Positions 1-11,150 of a stretch of DNA of 64,000 nucleotides are shown here, piece by piece. How positions within the stretch are numbered: the stretch's first letter is position 1; each line of letters opens with the position of its first letter. A program made the translations under genes and the position numbers. Origin of the DNA: Hirundichthys speculiger (lineage: Eukaryota > Chordata > Actinopteri > Beloniformes > Exocoetidae); contig JAGFBZ010000172.1 in assembly GCA_018398805.1 (NCBI GenBank), positions 434,001 through 498,000 of the forward strand. The letters are read 5' to 3'. A model generated the notes under the pieces. It did no database searches. It worked only from the letters and a program-made list of their open reading frames with translations, and was not told the DNA's origin.

Positions 1-110
1 GGGGAGGTCTGCGATGGACTGGCGACCTGTCATGGGTGAACCCCAGCATTCGATGACCCCGGTGACCCTGAATAGGAAGCAGATTCAGAGAATGGACCAA
101 TGATTTCCTT
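1..110 (+). repeat. degenerate LINE/V-SINE-type 3' tail fragment
   Basis: The run GATGGACTGGCGACCTGTC, followed by a degraded 'gtgaaccccagcattcgatgacccc' block and GACCCTGAATAGGA, is the widely repeated tail shared by fish V-SINEs and their partner LINEs. The copy is cut by the window edge and is mutated. The family was recognised from memory, not from a search. Confidence 0.55.
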
Positions 111-426
111 TGTGTCTGCGCCGCATGGATTTAGCAGAGACGGGAGACTCGTGACCCCCAGAGTCAAAATAAGGTTTACACTACAGGGGAGACATTGGGA
201 AAGAAAAGAACGAAGGCTGTAATGTTTTTTTATGAGCTTGACCAAGTAATTTTAAATGCCTCAACCTTTTTTTTAATGAGATGCATTAACACCATTTCAT
301 TAATCACTGAACCTTATTTTTAAGGTCTGTTACAGCAGACCAGTTGCAGCATCTTGGAGCAGCTCCCATCATCTGGACCTGATCTCCTGATGATGTTGAC
401 ATCAGGACTCGCTGCCTCTCTTACAG

Positions 427-483
427 GATGGCTCAGATGAAGACGATCTGGAGATTATTCTGGATTTGTCACGCGGTTGTTGA
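427..483 (+). CDS. possible terminal coding exon of an unidentified plus-strand gene
   Basis: A good acceptor (TGCCTCTCTTACAG) at 413-426 is followed by a phase-0 frame DGSDEDDLEIILDLSRGC and a stop at 481-483. The acidic, helix-like composition looks protein-like rather than random. There is no companion exon in the window, since any would lie left of position 1. The frame is only 18 residues, so chance is quite possible. If real, the gene would converge on nek7, and AATAAA near 2251 could end it. I do not recognise the product. Confidence 0.2.
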   Translation, partial: DGSDEDDLEIILDLSRGC

Positions 484-3150
484 ACTATCCAGCCTGTGTG
501 CATATTATCCTACTCGGAATATTGGGGGGCATACAATGGTGTGAAGAGTGAACACGCTTCTTTCAAAATGTAGAAATGCACCGTTTCCAGGCATTTCTTG
601 CTCTGTTTAGAAGCTGTGGACTGGTCGGCACAGAGGGGGAAGAGAGGTAGCCTCTACTCTCCTATAGGAAGGAAAAAGCAATAACAGTTTGTGTGTGTGT
701 GTGTTTGTGTGTGTGCTGTGGAGGAGTCGCTCCATCTGACACAACCTTGGCCACCTGTAAAGCGTCTCTGTGAGGATCAGGTTTCTTTTGAACATGTTTA
801 AGACAACATTTGTTCCCAATAGTTTACAGTTTGTGAAAACGCCTCCTCCGGAAGGCTGTGCCGATGCTTCCAAGTTAAGTTTTGTGGGGCGGCACTCTAT
901 AAACCTTCTGTGGGCCTGCTGGATGGACAGGGGAGAAGCAGTGCGTGCCTTTTAAGTGGCCCTGATGGGTTTAGTGAGCTGCTTGGCTTTTTATTTTGAC
1001 TCAGCTCTCTGCAGGCTACTTGTTCTTTACTGTGCCCCCTCTGTGCTGGCCTGGTGGATGCAGATTAAGGACATGCAGAGCCAGAGTCACTCATTACACC
1101 AGTGATTGTGTGTGCACATGCATATGGATGGGTTCGGCGTGTGCGCCTGTGCCTTCACATGTGTTAGTGTGTCAGCAGCAGCGCTCATGAATGACGCTAC
1201 TCGCGGCCTGCTGGGCGCAGCTTCCAGCTGATAAATGACTGCAGGGACCGTCTTTCTTTAGCTGAAGCTCACAACATCCTCCCTGGAGAGCAGCAGTTGA
1301 CAAATATTCTAACCTGAAAACCGAGCGGGCCTACAAGACAACTGTTTCATTCTAAATATGAGTTTAACCTGTTTAAAGTTACTGAAGTTCAAACAATAGC
1401 AGCCTTCAAATGATGAACAGGATGGTGCTGCTGTTCCCGCCCGTGTTTGGAGACTGTCCCTGGTGATTCTTATCTCCCAGCAAACTAATATGTTTGAAGC
1501 CGAGACTGCCACTGCCAAGCATGCGCCACAAGCTATTTCAAATGTGCAAAAAATATTGATATTCCAGGCTTCTAAAAACAAAACAAATGGAGGGGAGAAA
1601 TCCAAGTCGATGTCCCCTGGAACGACCCCATTTTTCCTCCTCAGAACGTTCAGGGATCACCTGGGACAAGTGATGAACTGCAACGTTATTGCTTCTCTTT
1701 CTTTAAATGTACACGCATGCATCGTTTATATACAGATACTTAGAAATAGCTTCTTTTTTTTACAGCTCACACACTATTTGCAGATTCAGGCTATGTCTTG
1801 ATCTTTTTCAAAATCCACAGACGGACCATCATCATAAAGGTTTAAGATGTGAATGCCTACATCTTCTGACTGCCAATGATTCTGCATTTTCTTATAGCAT
1901 GGCCATGTCTTAGCATTTGTTTGATAACTGTGTCATGTCCTCTCACCTCCCAACCAGTCGAGGCAGATGGCTGCCACTTCCTGAGTCTGATCTGAGTCGG
2001 GACATCCCGGGATGGTGGAACTGATTCAAAGCTGCAATTTCTTAGCTGGCTGGTTTTCAAGAACTGGCAGCGGATCAGCACATTTATTATAGATGGAACT
2101 AAACTGGACTGAATAGGAACTAAATGGATGATAATTTGATTATAGCTATTTGACAGCTATTTGAAACGACCTGAAATTGACACACCTACACATTTACACG
2201 TTTTTACTTTCTTGTACATTTACAACAAGAAAAGGCTTGATGATACATTCAATAAAAACTGTCAGTTACAATGCAAATTCATATTTGAGCAGGAATTAAA
2301 AGACACAAGCGTCTCAGTAAGGTGTTGATTTACCATATTCCACCAGAACAGCTGTAGTGCACCTTGAAATTAATTATACACCCTGAAATTAAATCTCCAA
2401 CAGGTGTTTAGTTGGGTTGAAAGACCATATTTTATTATTCTCATGCATTTTCATACTCGGCGGTCCCTTGTGCTTTAGAGATAGAAGTATCATCACTGAG
2501 GCCTAAACCATAAAAACCACCTGCATAAAAATGTTTCAGCATGAAAGTAACGTCTCAGAGTAATATTGAATCATTTTGGAGTAACTAGTAAGGGTCAAGG
2601 GTCAAATCAGGGTCGAGCATTCATGCGTGCTCAGGTGTCTTTATGTGCCCTCCCAAACTTACTCCACCGCTTGTCAAAAATATAACAAACTATACCAGTG
2701 TGTTGTATATCTTAATTAGGTATATTGCTGTCTTTTTCCCACCCCTCCGTTGCTCTTCCGTAGATCTAAATATAGACGCCACGACTGTTGCTCTCTAAAA
2801 CATGAAGCGGCCTTTGAGACCGAAGCTGCTGCCATCTGTGCCCCAACCATGAACCCTCTCTCAAAGTCACCTTTCCTCTTAACATCCTGCACAAAAGCGG
2901 GATGAACCAGTCCTGCTCAGCATTCTTCCACGTGCCACAGAGCATGCCCGGCTGTTAATTAATCAGCTGTACCATGCAGCGCACGTGTGCGGAAGCATCT
3001 GCATTCGTTGTGTTTCTCCATTCATTTTTTTTTCCTCCATCTTTTTGTCACCTACATGGGTGTTTTACTGCGACGACCAGATAATGCAGTGAGAAGCTCT
3101 CGCCACAAGATGGACTAAGGGATACATGGATATGCAATGTGTGGAAATGA

Positions 3151-3151
<1 letters not shown>
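484..3151. other. intergenic, no gene seen
   Basis: It contains a TG microsatellite (about 688-714) and otherwise unstructured sequence. The 2740-3010 part is more GC-balanced and includes CTGTTAATTAATCAGCTG-like homeodomain sites, but I see no coding signal. Confidence 0.5.

Positions 3152-3231
<80 letters not shown>
3152..3231 (+). repeat. 80-bp poly-G tract with a single T
   Basis: The tract is 44 G, one T at 3196, then 35 G. It is a mononucleotide run of extreme length for a vertebrate. It could form G-quadruplexes, but the length is also what sequencing or assembly errors produce. Confidence 0.9.
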
Positions 3232-3232
<1 letters not shown>

Positions 3233-6200
3233 CCCTCTGAGTAACCTATAAACACAATATAACAACATTATAGAACTCTGTTTATCATTATAGTCAAAAT
3301 GTAGAGTCAGTTTCTAGCAATACTTTGAAGCCGAGTCTATGAAGGTGGGGCCGCGGATGCCGGGAAACTTGTGTACTTGTGTATTAATTCCAGATATTTA
3401 CTTTTGTTTGTTTTCACTGTGTTCAGGGCTCCATGGGAGCAATTTTTATGTGATGAATCTGAACAGCAGTCTCTGTGGAGTTCATTACAGGGAGAAAGCT
3501 AGTGCCCACCCCCATCGCTCGCTGGCCAAGAGGGATTTGATGGGCGCAGAGGGATGGGTTAGGTTGGTGGGAGGAGTGGAGGAAACCTACAGAACTGAGG
3601 GAGGCTGCGGTGACTGGGGGGGGGACCCATGGGACCCATGGAGAAAGGAGACCATAAACACTCAGCTAATGACCTCAAACACACTAACAACACAGTAGTA
3701 ATTAAGAGAACAGCACAAATGAAGGAGCCCGCTGCTGGAGCAAAAAGCAGAACATTTTCTTCGCTTTGACGAGAAAAAAAGAAAAAGAGAAAGATACTAG
3801 AAACACTGACAAAAGCTGCGGGTGTGCTTTTAGGTACAAGTGAGTACTGGGACAGGTACTGTCTGCCTAAGAAGAGCAAAGAGTTATTGAAAAAGATTTG
3901 TGTCTGAAACCTAAACTCCAGTGCAAGATGAATTCCATCCTGGAGGGACATGCAACCTTCCTTTTCCTGTCTCTGTTGTTCGAGAATAAACGCTCACTGG
4001 CAGCGCACTGAGATGGGTTTTCAAAGACGAATACGGTAACACAGCAAATAGATGTGACGCCAGGGCTGAGACATGAGAGACAAACTGGAATACCTCAACA
4101 TGCCATCTTCCTCTTTCTCCTCTTTTTCTTGGTGTTGATTGATTGTGTGAATATTTTTGCTTTGTCTAAAATCAGATCTGATGCTGAATTAAGGGACACT
4201 TATAGTAACTTTTTCAGCCAACAACTGAGAAGACAGCGGGGGACAGTGTGCCCAGAAAGCTCCAAACCCAGTCTTTGATACATGGGGCGCATGTTTAAAC
4301 TAGGGCATCTCAGCTAAAGTAATTATTTTAAAACATGCAACAAAAGAGGGGAAACAAATACTTGTGCTTACCATGTGACCCCTGACTACAAGTGGGGGGG
4401 AGGGGGGGGGAGTTCCATTGTGCTTTGAGAAATGAACTGAAATTAAATCTGAAATATAAAATCTGAGATATATTACACATACTTAAATATAGATCCTAGA
4501 AAATAAAACTCAGAAAACAGACTTTAAACAAGTACATTTATTTTTTTCAATAAACATCTTTTTTTATTTTATTTTTTAACTATATTTTATATTTTTGTAA
4601 TTTACACAACAATATAACTTCCCTATAACTGTTATTTCCATGTAATTATTATTCAGTTCAGTTCAGCTGAACAAGCAGAATCATAAAAGAGCGATTACAA
4701 GTTCTGTTTTAGCTTTATTCCCATTTTCTTTGTAGTGTTTTTTTTCTCTTAAAAGTTGACTGACTGCAAAACATAAAAATGTTCAATTACAGAATCATGA
4801 GTGGAAATAGTTTTTGAAGCGGACCTCATCTGAAGGTTAAGATCACCATGACCCACTAACGGTGGGAAATTGCTTTTATTATACTGGACTGTAACAAGAT
4901 GATGTCATTAGTTTCATGTATTTCATTCCCAAAGGCTGGTAGGTGCATGACCAGATATATTTTTCTCATGCCCAGCAACTCTGGGCGGTTATTTGGTAAT
5001 GTAAATTTCACAGTTGCAGATTTTACAAGCTTTTATTCTTGTTGAAGATGTGACCGACTCTTGAGTCTCCTCAGAAATTGAAAGTCAGTAACAACATAAA
5101 ACTGCCCAGTCTGGATCCTTTCACAACTACAGCTGTGCTGGTTTGATCAAACAACATCACTATAAATAAGACAAGTCCAACTACCCAGTTTAAAAACTGA
5201 TAATGGTACTGTACGTCAGTGGAATGAAAACTTTTATCCTCAGTATCGTGTCATGGAACAGTCTGACTGCTGAAGGTTACTGCGTTCCAACAGATCATCT
5301 GATCAACTCCAGTAAGAACCGTTCAGCTACTTCTGTTTAACTGGAAAATGACCAGTGAATACCAGTTCACTCGCACCTGCAGCTGTCCAAGTCAAAATGT
5401 TTAATTTACTCTGCTACAAAAAAATAATGAGAAACTTTGATTTGTTTACAGCTTATAATTGTTACTTTGCAGAAGATTAACGCAGTTTCCTCCACAAAGC
5501 ATGATGTAAGATCATAGTTTGTAGTTCATATATCCTACAGAGCACAACAGCATGTAAAGTGACAGGATAAGAGCCACAGTGATGTGACTGGTTTGATGGA
5601 CTCGTCCAACAAACAGCTGATGATAATATCTCTGAAACTTTAAGATTGAATCATTAGAAGACATTTTTTTTTGATATCAGACACAGAAGCAGTTTATGAA
5701 AATCATGTTACAGAAGTGAAGATATGATTAAAGTATATGTGAAGTCATTTAACTTAAACCAGGGAGGGATTATACTTGTGAAGGCCAGCCTCCCTTTATT
5801 CTATATAATATTAAATGCATATTTCCCACAAATACTCTCTCTCAAAATCAGTGTTGGAAGATTTGCATTCTGCCAACTGTCAGTGATTTTGGCCTTAACA
5901 TCTGTTTGCTGCTCTCATTTACATGTTTTACTCTTTTATCTTACCAGACCACAACCAATGTGAAACAGCGAGTGAATGGCACGCATTAACTTGCAGATGG
6001 TGATGAAAATGTCTGATAAATAATAAAAAAATAAATAAATAAATCACAGCTTACAACAGGTCTTCTTTGATTTAGTTTGTATTTACATGTGCAGCGACTT
6101 TCAAAAAGTTGTTTCACATGTGCGGCTCACAGATGTGCGTTCAGCTGAACCTGCTGTTCTGCAGAGACAGACGGCTGTCAGTCGCAAACTGAGCCCTCGT

Positions 6201-8171
6201 GCCCACGGGCCTTTACTGACAAATGGTTTTATTTGCCCCCCCTATGCTCAACTGGAAACAATGAAGAAAATGTTTAAATGAGTCTGCACATCAGAGAGAC
6301 AGAGGAAAAGGCGGGGCTGAGAAATGACTGACAGGAGACTTAAAAAACACTAAGTCATAAGTGGAGAAACCGATCTAAACTGTCACACTACGTCTTGTAA
6401 CCAGAGCTCTTAACCATCAGAGAGACACTGGTGTAATTCAGCTTTGCATTGCCTTTTCTTTTCGTACCCGGCTCAGTGCATAATTTAAGAAGACTGTGGC
6501 AGAAGCAACTTTGCTCACCGTTTCATTGGGAACTTTAAAGAATTAAATATTTCCCTAAACAGAAGTGTTTCTCTAGAAACAGTTTGACTTTCCTGTCGAG
6601 GTGTCGACCCTGCACCCGCACTACTGCCTGGCTTTAGATGATGTCCACCGTTTTGTCATCTGATGTGTGAAGTCAGACTTTAAGTTGTCCAAAATGTGCA
6701 TTTCAAGAATGAATGTGCCACTGTTGTTCAGGATGAGCGACTCCTCCAAGAGCAGCAACAGCAGTTCTTTCCCTGAATTAAGAAAAAGGCAGTAAATGTC
6801 ATCAAAGATGTCAGGACATACTCTATGTATAGTTTGAAATCTTTCAATGGTAAATCTAACTGTTCAAAAATTATATAAAAAGGGGAAAAACTGCAGAATA
6901 TGAAGATATTTACTGAGATTTTAGCACAAACCTTCCCTTCTGAAAACTCCCTTTTGACTCACTTTGAACACTCCTCTGTTGGTTTGTCAAAGCCATCCAC
7001 CTTTTATAATAAAAGGACTCACTTCAACTCATTTTATCATGCTTTTTTTTCTACATAGATTTCTGAGACTTTTTTCAATGGCAGAACCAGACTACAAAAA
7101 TTACAACTAGCAACTTTGAATGAAGATTTATGTGGGAATAGGGGAATATTTATATGTGGTAAACCAATCAATAGATGCCTGTGGTTTCACTGAATACAGC
7201 CAGTAAATACCAGTAAATCTTTTCTAACCCACGTGAAGTAAATATTTCTGACAGATGGTGGACAGAGCAAGTTAAAATGGTTTAATGTCTGCTCATTTTC
7301 ATAACATGCCACCCTTAACATTTGAGAGAAAACCATGCATGTCCCTCTCTGCTGTGCTTCAGCTGCCTGTGAATTTCATGTACATGCAGGCAGGTAGCTT
7401 TGGTACTGATTGATAACAGCTGAAGCATCATGTATGGCTTGAAAAAAAGGCAGTATGAATTGTGTTTTCCACTATAAGTAGTGGTGGGTTTCCTTTGATG
7501 TTGAAAGACATGTTCTAATACAAAAAGAAACAGGTGCTGCTGTTAGCTTTGTTTTTAATTTTTACAATATTCTGCAGTTTATTATGTATAGCCACATCCA
7601 GCACAATGAAAAACCAAATACTACCAATCAACTACTAACCAGTGTTAGAGAAAAACTCCTGGTTCGCCTAAAACCTACATCTAATCAATACGTGGAACAC
7701 ACTGATCTGCTGTGGTGACCCCTAAAAAAAAAAGGGGTAAAGGTGAAAGAAGTTTATTCTGGTGTGCGTCACTGCCTAGAAATAACAGACATTCCTGCTA
7801 GTTCTGTATATGCAGATGAGAAATGCATCTGTCCCTTGTTGTCTGCGATTCTGGAGGACGTATTTTGTTCTGAGCAGCCACTAAGTGGAAGTTACATAAC
7901 TACACTTACCATCTGCTTAGGTGGAATATTCCAACTGCAAAGTAAGAGAAAAAATCCATTGTCCCAACAATCTGGAAAATCTAAAAGATCCTAAAGCACT
8001 ACAGAAGTGTAGCTCTTCATGCAGTACTAACTTGACTTGGTGTGAGGGGAGCTTTTCTTTTGGCAACTTACTTTAATTTAACTGCTGGTTTTCAGTCAAA
8101 ACCTGTTCTGACTCGTGTCCAAAGATGAAGCATGAAATCCATTAGATATATAATTAAAAAAAGAAACCAAT
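3232..8171. other. intergenic, AT-rich, no gene seen
   Basis: No exon with splice sites and plausible coding content was found on either strand. There are short G runs near 3616-3626 and 4393-4410 and an (AAAT)n tract near 6026-6043. One LINE-type tail is listed separately. Confidence 0.5.
7645..7755 (+). repeat. degenerate LINE-type 3' tail
   Basis: CTGATCTGCTGTGGTGACCC, then an A/G-rich stretch and GTGAAAGAAG, matches the common fish LINE tail usually read as 'gatctgctgtggcgacccct ... gaaagaag'. It is mutated and short, and the exact family is not certain. Confidence 0.45.
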
Positions 8172-8192
8172 CTCCAAAAGAAATTTGAAAGA

Positions 8193-8198
8193 TTTATT
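8193..8198 (-). terminator. candidate distal nek7 polyadenylation signal AATAAA
   Basis: An AATAAA hexamer on the minus strand is followed by GGAGATTGGTTTC and then a T-run, resembling a GU/U-rich downstream element. Cleavage would be expected near 8170-8180. The alternative proximal signals at 9479-9484 and 9623-9628 lack an equally clear downstream tract. Confidence 0.35.
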
Positions 8199-8353
8199 AC
8201 AATTTGTTTGCATACAAGATGTTTGTGATATGGACATTTCATTTCATTCAAAATAAAATGTTGAAAAAGCAACTAAAGATACCAAGACAATAAATATTAG
8301 CTGCTAATATTTTTACTTTCTGGACTCTTCAATACCAACATCAGCGATCATGC

Positions 8354-8377
8354 AAAAAAAAAAAAAAAAAAAAAAAA
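8354..8377 (+). repeat. poly-A run (poly-U in the nek7 3' UTR)
   Basis: This is 24 consecutive A on the plus strand. It is antisense to the presumed 3' UTR, so the transcript would carry a U run. Confidence 0.9.
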
Positions 8378-11039
8378 TAGAAAGAAAAGAAAATTAAACC
8401 AAGCCAAGCTAAAAGGTTGGGACACTTTTAGTTACATATGTATGAGAGAGAAAGAGAAAACAAAACAAGACATCGTCACAATCCTTAAAATAATCCTTAA
8501 AGTGACTTAGCTCTGTGTGTATTAAACATCTCCTTTTTAAGGATTTAAAGAAAAAAAAAGTTTTTATGTAAACAAAAACATAACCATTTCTGCACAGATA
8601 CAGTCAGGTCTCCTATAAATATGGCGCTTTGGTTTTGTGCCAAGAAATTTACGTAAATGCAACTTTTAAGCCAAGAGATGCTTCAACTAAATAAAAAAAA
8701 AAAATTTACTCCAAATTAACTCAAAATTCCTAAAGCAAAATATTAGTACTACTTTAGTATTTTGCTTTTTTTTTTTTAAACTAGCATATATTTTGGGCAT
8801 GCCAGTTTAAATTTAACTCTAAAATCTAAAAAGTGCTTTAAAGCAACAACTCCCAGAAAAATACAACAGAATACTGAAATGTTTTGGTGACGTATAGATA
8901 CTCTTATTTTGAAAGCATTGACATACTGTGATAAGGACGGGGGCTGAAGATGATGAAAAGTGAAGAAAAAAACAACAGATTGGGGAATAAACTGCTTCAG
9001 TACTGCGAGAATATAAAGTGACATTCAGGCAAAATCCAGGAAAACTTTTAAACCTGCAAATAAAATGTCAAACACTGTATTTGCTGTAAATCTCTGTAAA
9101 TCTGTAACCACCAACACATTTTTAAAACGTACTGTTAACCAAAACAAAAATTTTTTTTTTCACCGATAAGCTTTGATTTTGAACATGACACGTGTTAACA
9201 GAATTAGATATGAATAAAAAAAAACAATAGTTTTGAGCGTAATTGAAGGGTTAACAGGCCGTTTAACTTTTATACCTTCGATACAGTATCATTATCATAA
9301 TCTAAACCATCGATAGTCAGTGCTGTCATTCATAACCCACCTGTGTAAACCTTTTTACTGTAAATATTCATCATTATTAATCTCTGCTCCCTCTGTCCCA
9401 ATGAACAAAACGTCACTAAACATACTGCCATAGTTTTCTTCTTCTGTCTACTACAAAACAAAATTATCCCACTGATGCTTTATTGTCTTTTTTTAATGTT
9501 TTCAAGTACTTTTAATAAAACTGTACTTTGCATCGACATAAAAGCTCTTTCTATGCGATTTTCCCTTTTCATCTTAGGCACACTGTGGCGTGGACGGCTG
9601 AACGAAAATAATCAGTTTTCTTTTTATTTAGTACTTAAAAAGACACATTTACTCTGCAATTGCACATCAACATTAACAAAGCTGTCTTGACATGGACCAC
9701 CTTTCTGATGGCTCACTTGCTTTCACTGGACTTGTTGGAAAAGTATGTTTTTTTTTCCTCATTGCTCTTTTGTTTCTGTCTTTGTGATTTTACACAGCCT
9801 TAGAAACCTCCCTCTTTAAACAGCAGTATACCTTGCTTTGGTTGAAGTGTTGAGGTTAAGGAGAAAATATTTTGGTGTCATAAGTGGGGTAAACAGCAGA
9901 TATAAAACTGCTTAACGAAAACACAGCTTCCATCTAGAAGGCTGTCAAAAGTTGAAATTCGGAGGTTTTTAAACAATACAAAGGTGTCAAAATGACTAAC
10001 ATTCAAAGAGTTGAGGAGACATGTGCCCATGTTCTCCCCCGAGCATGTCTCTCCTCTACCCTCTAAATGATCCTTCCTTTTTAATACATTCATTAGAAGT
10101 GATCACCCTGCCAGCCTTCCAGTACCAGGGTAAAAAGTGCAACATAACACCTCAACCATCAATTACTCTCTCTCAGATTTGCTGTCACAGAGTGAATACC
10201 AATCTCCAGATCTCTACTCAGATTTTACCTAAAACTTTTGCTCCCTTTTTTTGTTTGCTTACTTGTTTTTCCTTTTCCACTTTTAAGGTCTTATAAAAAC
10301 ACTGGAAGTCAATGAGGCCATATTATATCGTATTTCTGTTAATTAACTGCTGACTTCATTTAATCTTTCTACAGTATATCTGATTTAAATCACATCTTCT
10401 AGTGGCAACTGCTAAAGAAGAGATGCGTTTTAAAACCACACTAAAACAACAGTAAACTGGAATCAACCGATTTCAGTGTAACTTTACTGAAACGATGGGA
10501 TTTCCATTGACACCATGAAATATTAAAAAAGATCATCTTTAAAACTATTGTCCGATAAAGAAAATGGTTTCAATGTGTCGCCTTTGTGGGAGGTGAAACT
10601 AACTCTCGTAGTACAATACCGCTCAAAGTCCAGAGTCCGTAGGCACTTTAGAAAAAATACAGGACGGTAAACAGGTTTTAGAATTTTCTAAAGGTAAACT
10701 GAGGTGAGTTAAAGTGTGATGTTCACAGCTGATAGTGAGATGGAGGTCAGTTGCACAAGCTTAGATGGTATAAATTTTTCCTCCAAATAAAAAGAAAAAA
10801 AAAAGGCAAATACCAAAACTGAAATCCTACACAACTAATGAATACAGAGCTGAATTTTCAGGTATCATTTTCAGCTATCATATAGACTGTTGATTTACAG
10901 CACAAATCAGTTTTTTGTACCAATTCACAAGGAGCTAAACTCTGAAGTATTTGTATAAAAGCTGAAAGGTGGGTTACGAGTCCAGCAAGAACGGGAGTGA
11001 GGAGGAGTTCTGCAAGGCATGGTGTGTGTAACTTTGGGC

Positions 11040-11150
11040 TTAGCAGCCCTGTGTCCTGTTCTGCATGTGTTTGGCAATGTCGTACACGTAGGTGATGTCC
11101 GGCCTCTTCTCTGGATCAGGGTTGATGCACATATCTACCAGGTTTCTCAG
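11040..11150 (-). CDS. nek7: nek7 coding exon 9 (residues 268-303 and stop)
   Basis: The exon carries 111 coding nt ending in TAA at 11042-11040. It encodes [20 protein letters not shown], then [16 protein letters not shown]. The first part is the conserved end of the kinase C-lobe. The last seven or so residues differ from the mammalian NEK7 tail. The acceptor is CTCACCAG. Confidence 0.96.
   Translation of the reverse strand: MRNLVDMCINPDPEKRPDITYVYDIAKHMQNRTQGC

Larger units (their letters stand above)
8172..11039 (-). other. nek7: probable nek7 3' UTR
   Basis: This is an AT-rich, gene-free stretch directly after the stop codon. Three AATAAA signals lie on the minus strand, at 9628-9623, 9484-9479 and 8198-8193. 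The most distal is followed about 20 nt on by a U-rich stretch (TTTCTTTTTTT), a plausible downstream element. A 24-nt U run (8377-8354) lies inside. No cDNA is available, so the length is inferred. Confidence 0.45.

Noticed and set aside
3065..3268. Minus-strand frame with a long polyproline stretch
   Set aside because: It is only the translation of the poly-G tract on the opposite strand; the flanks show no coding signal.
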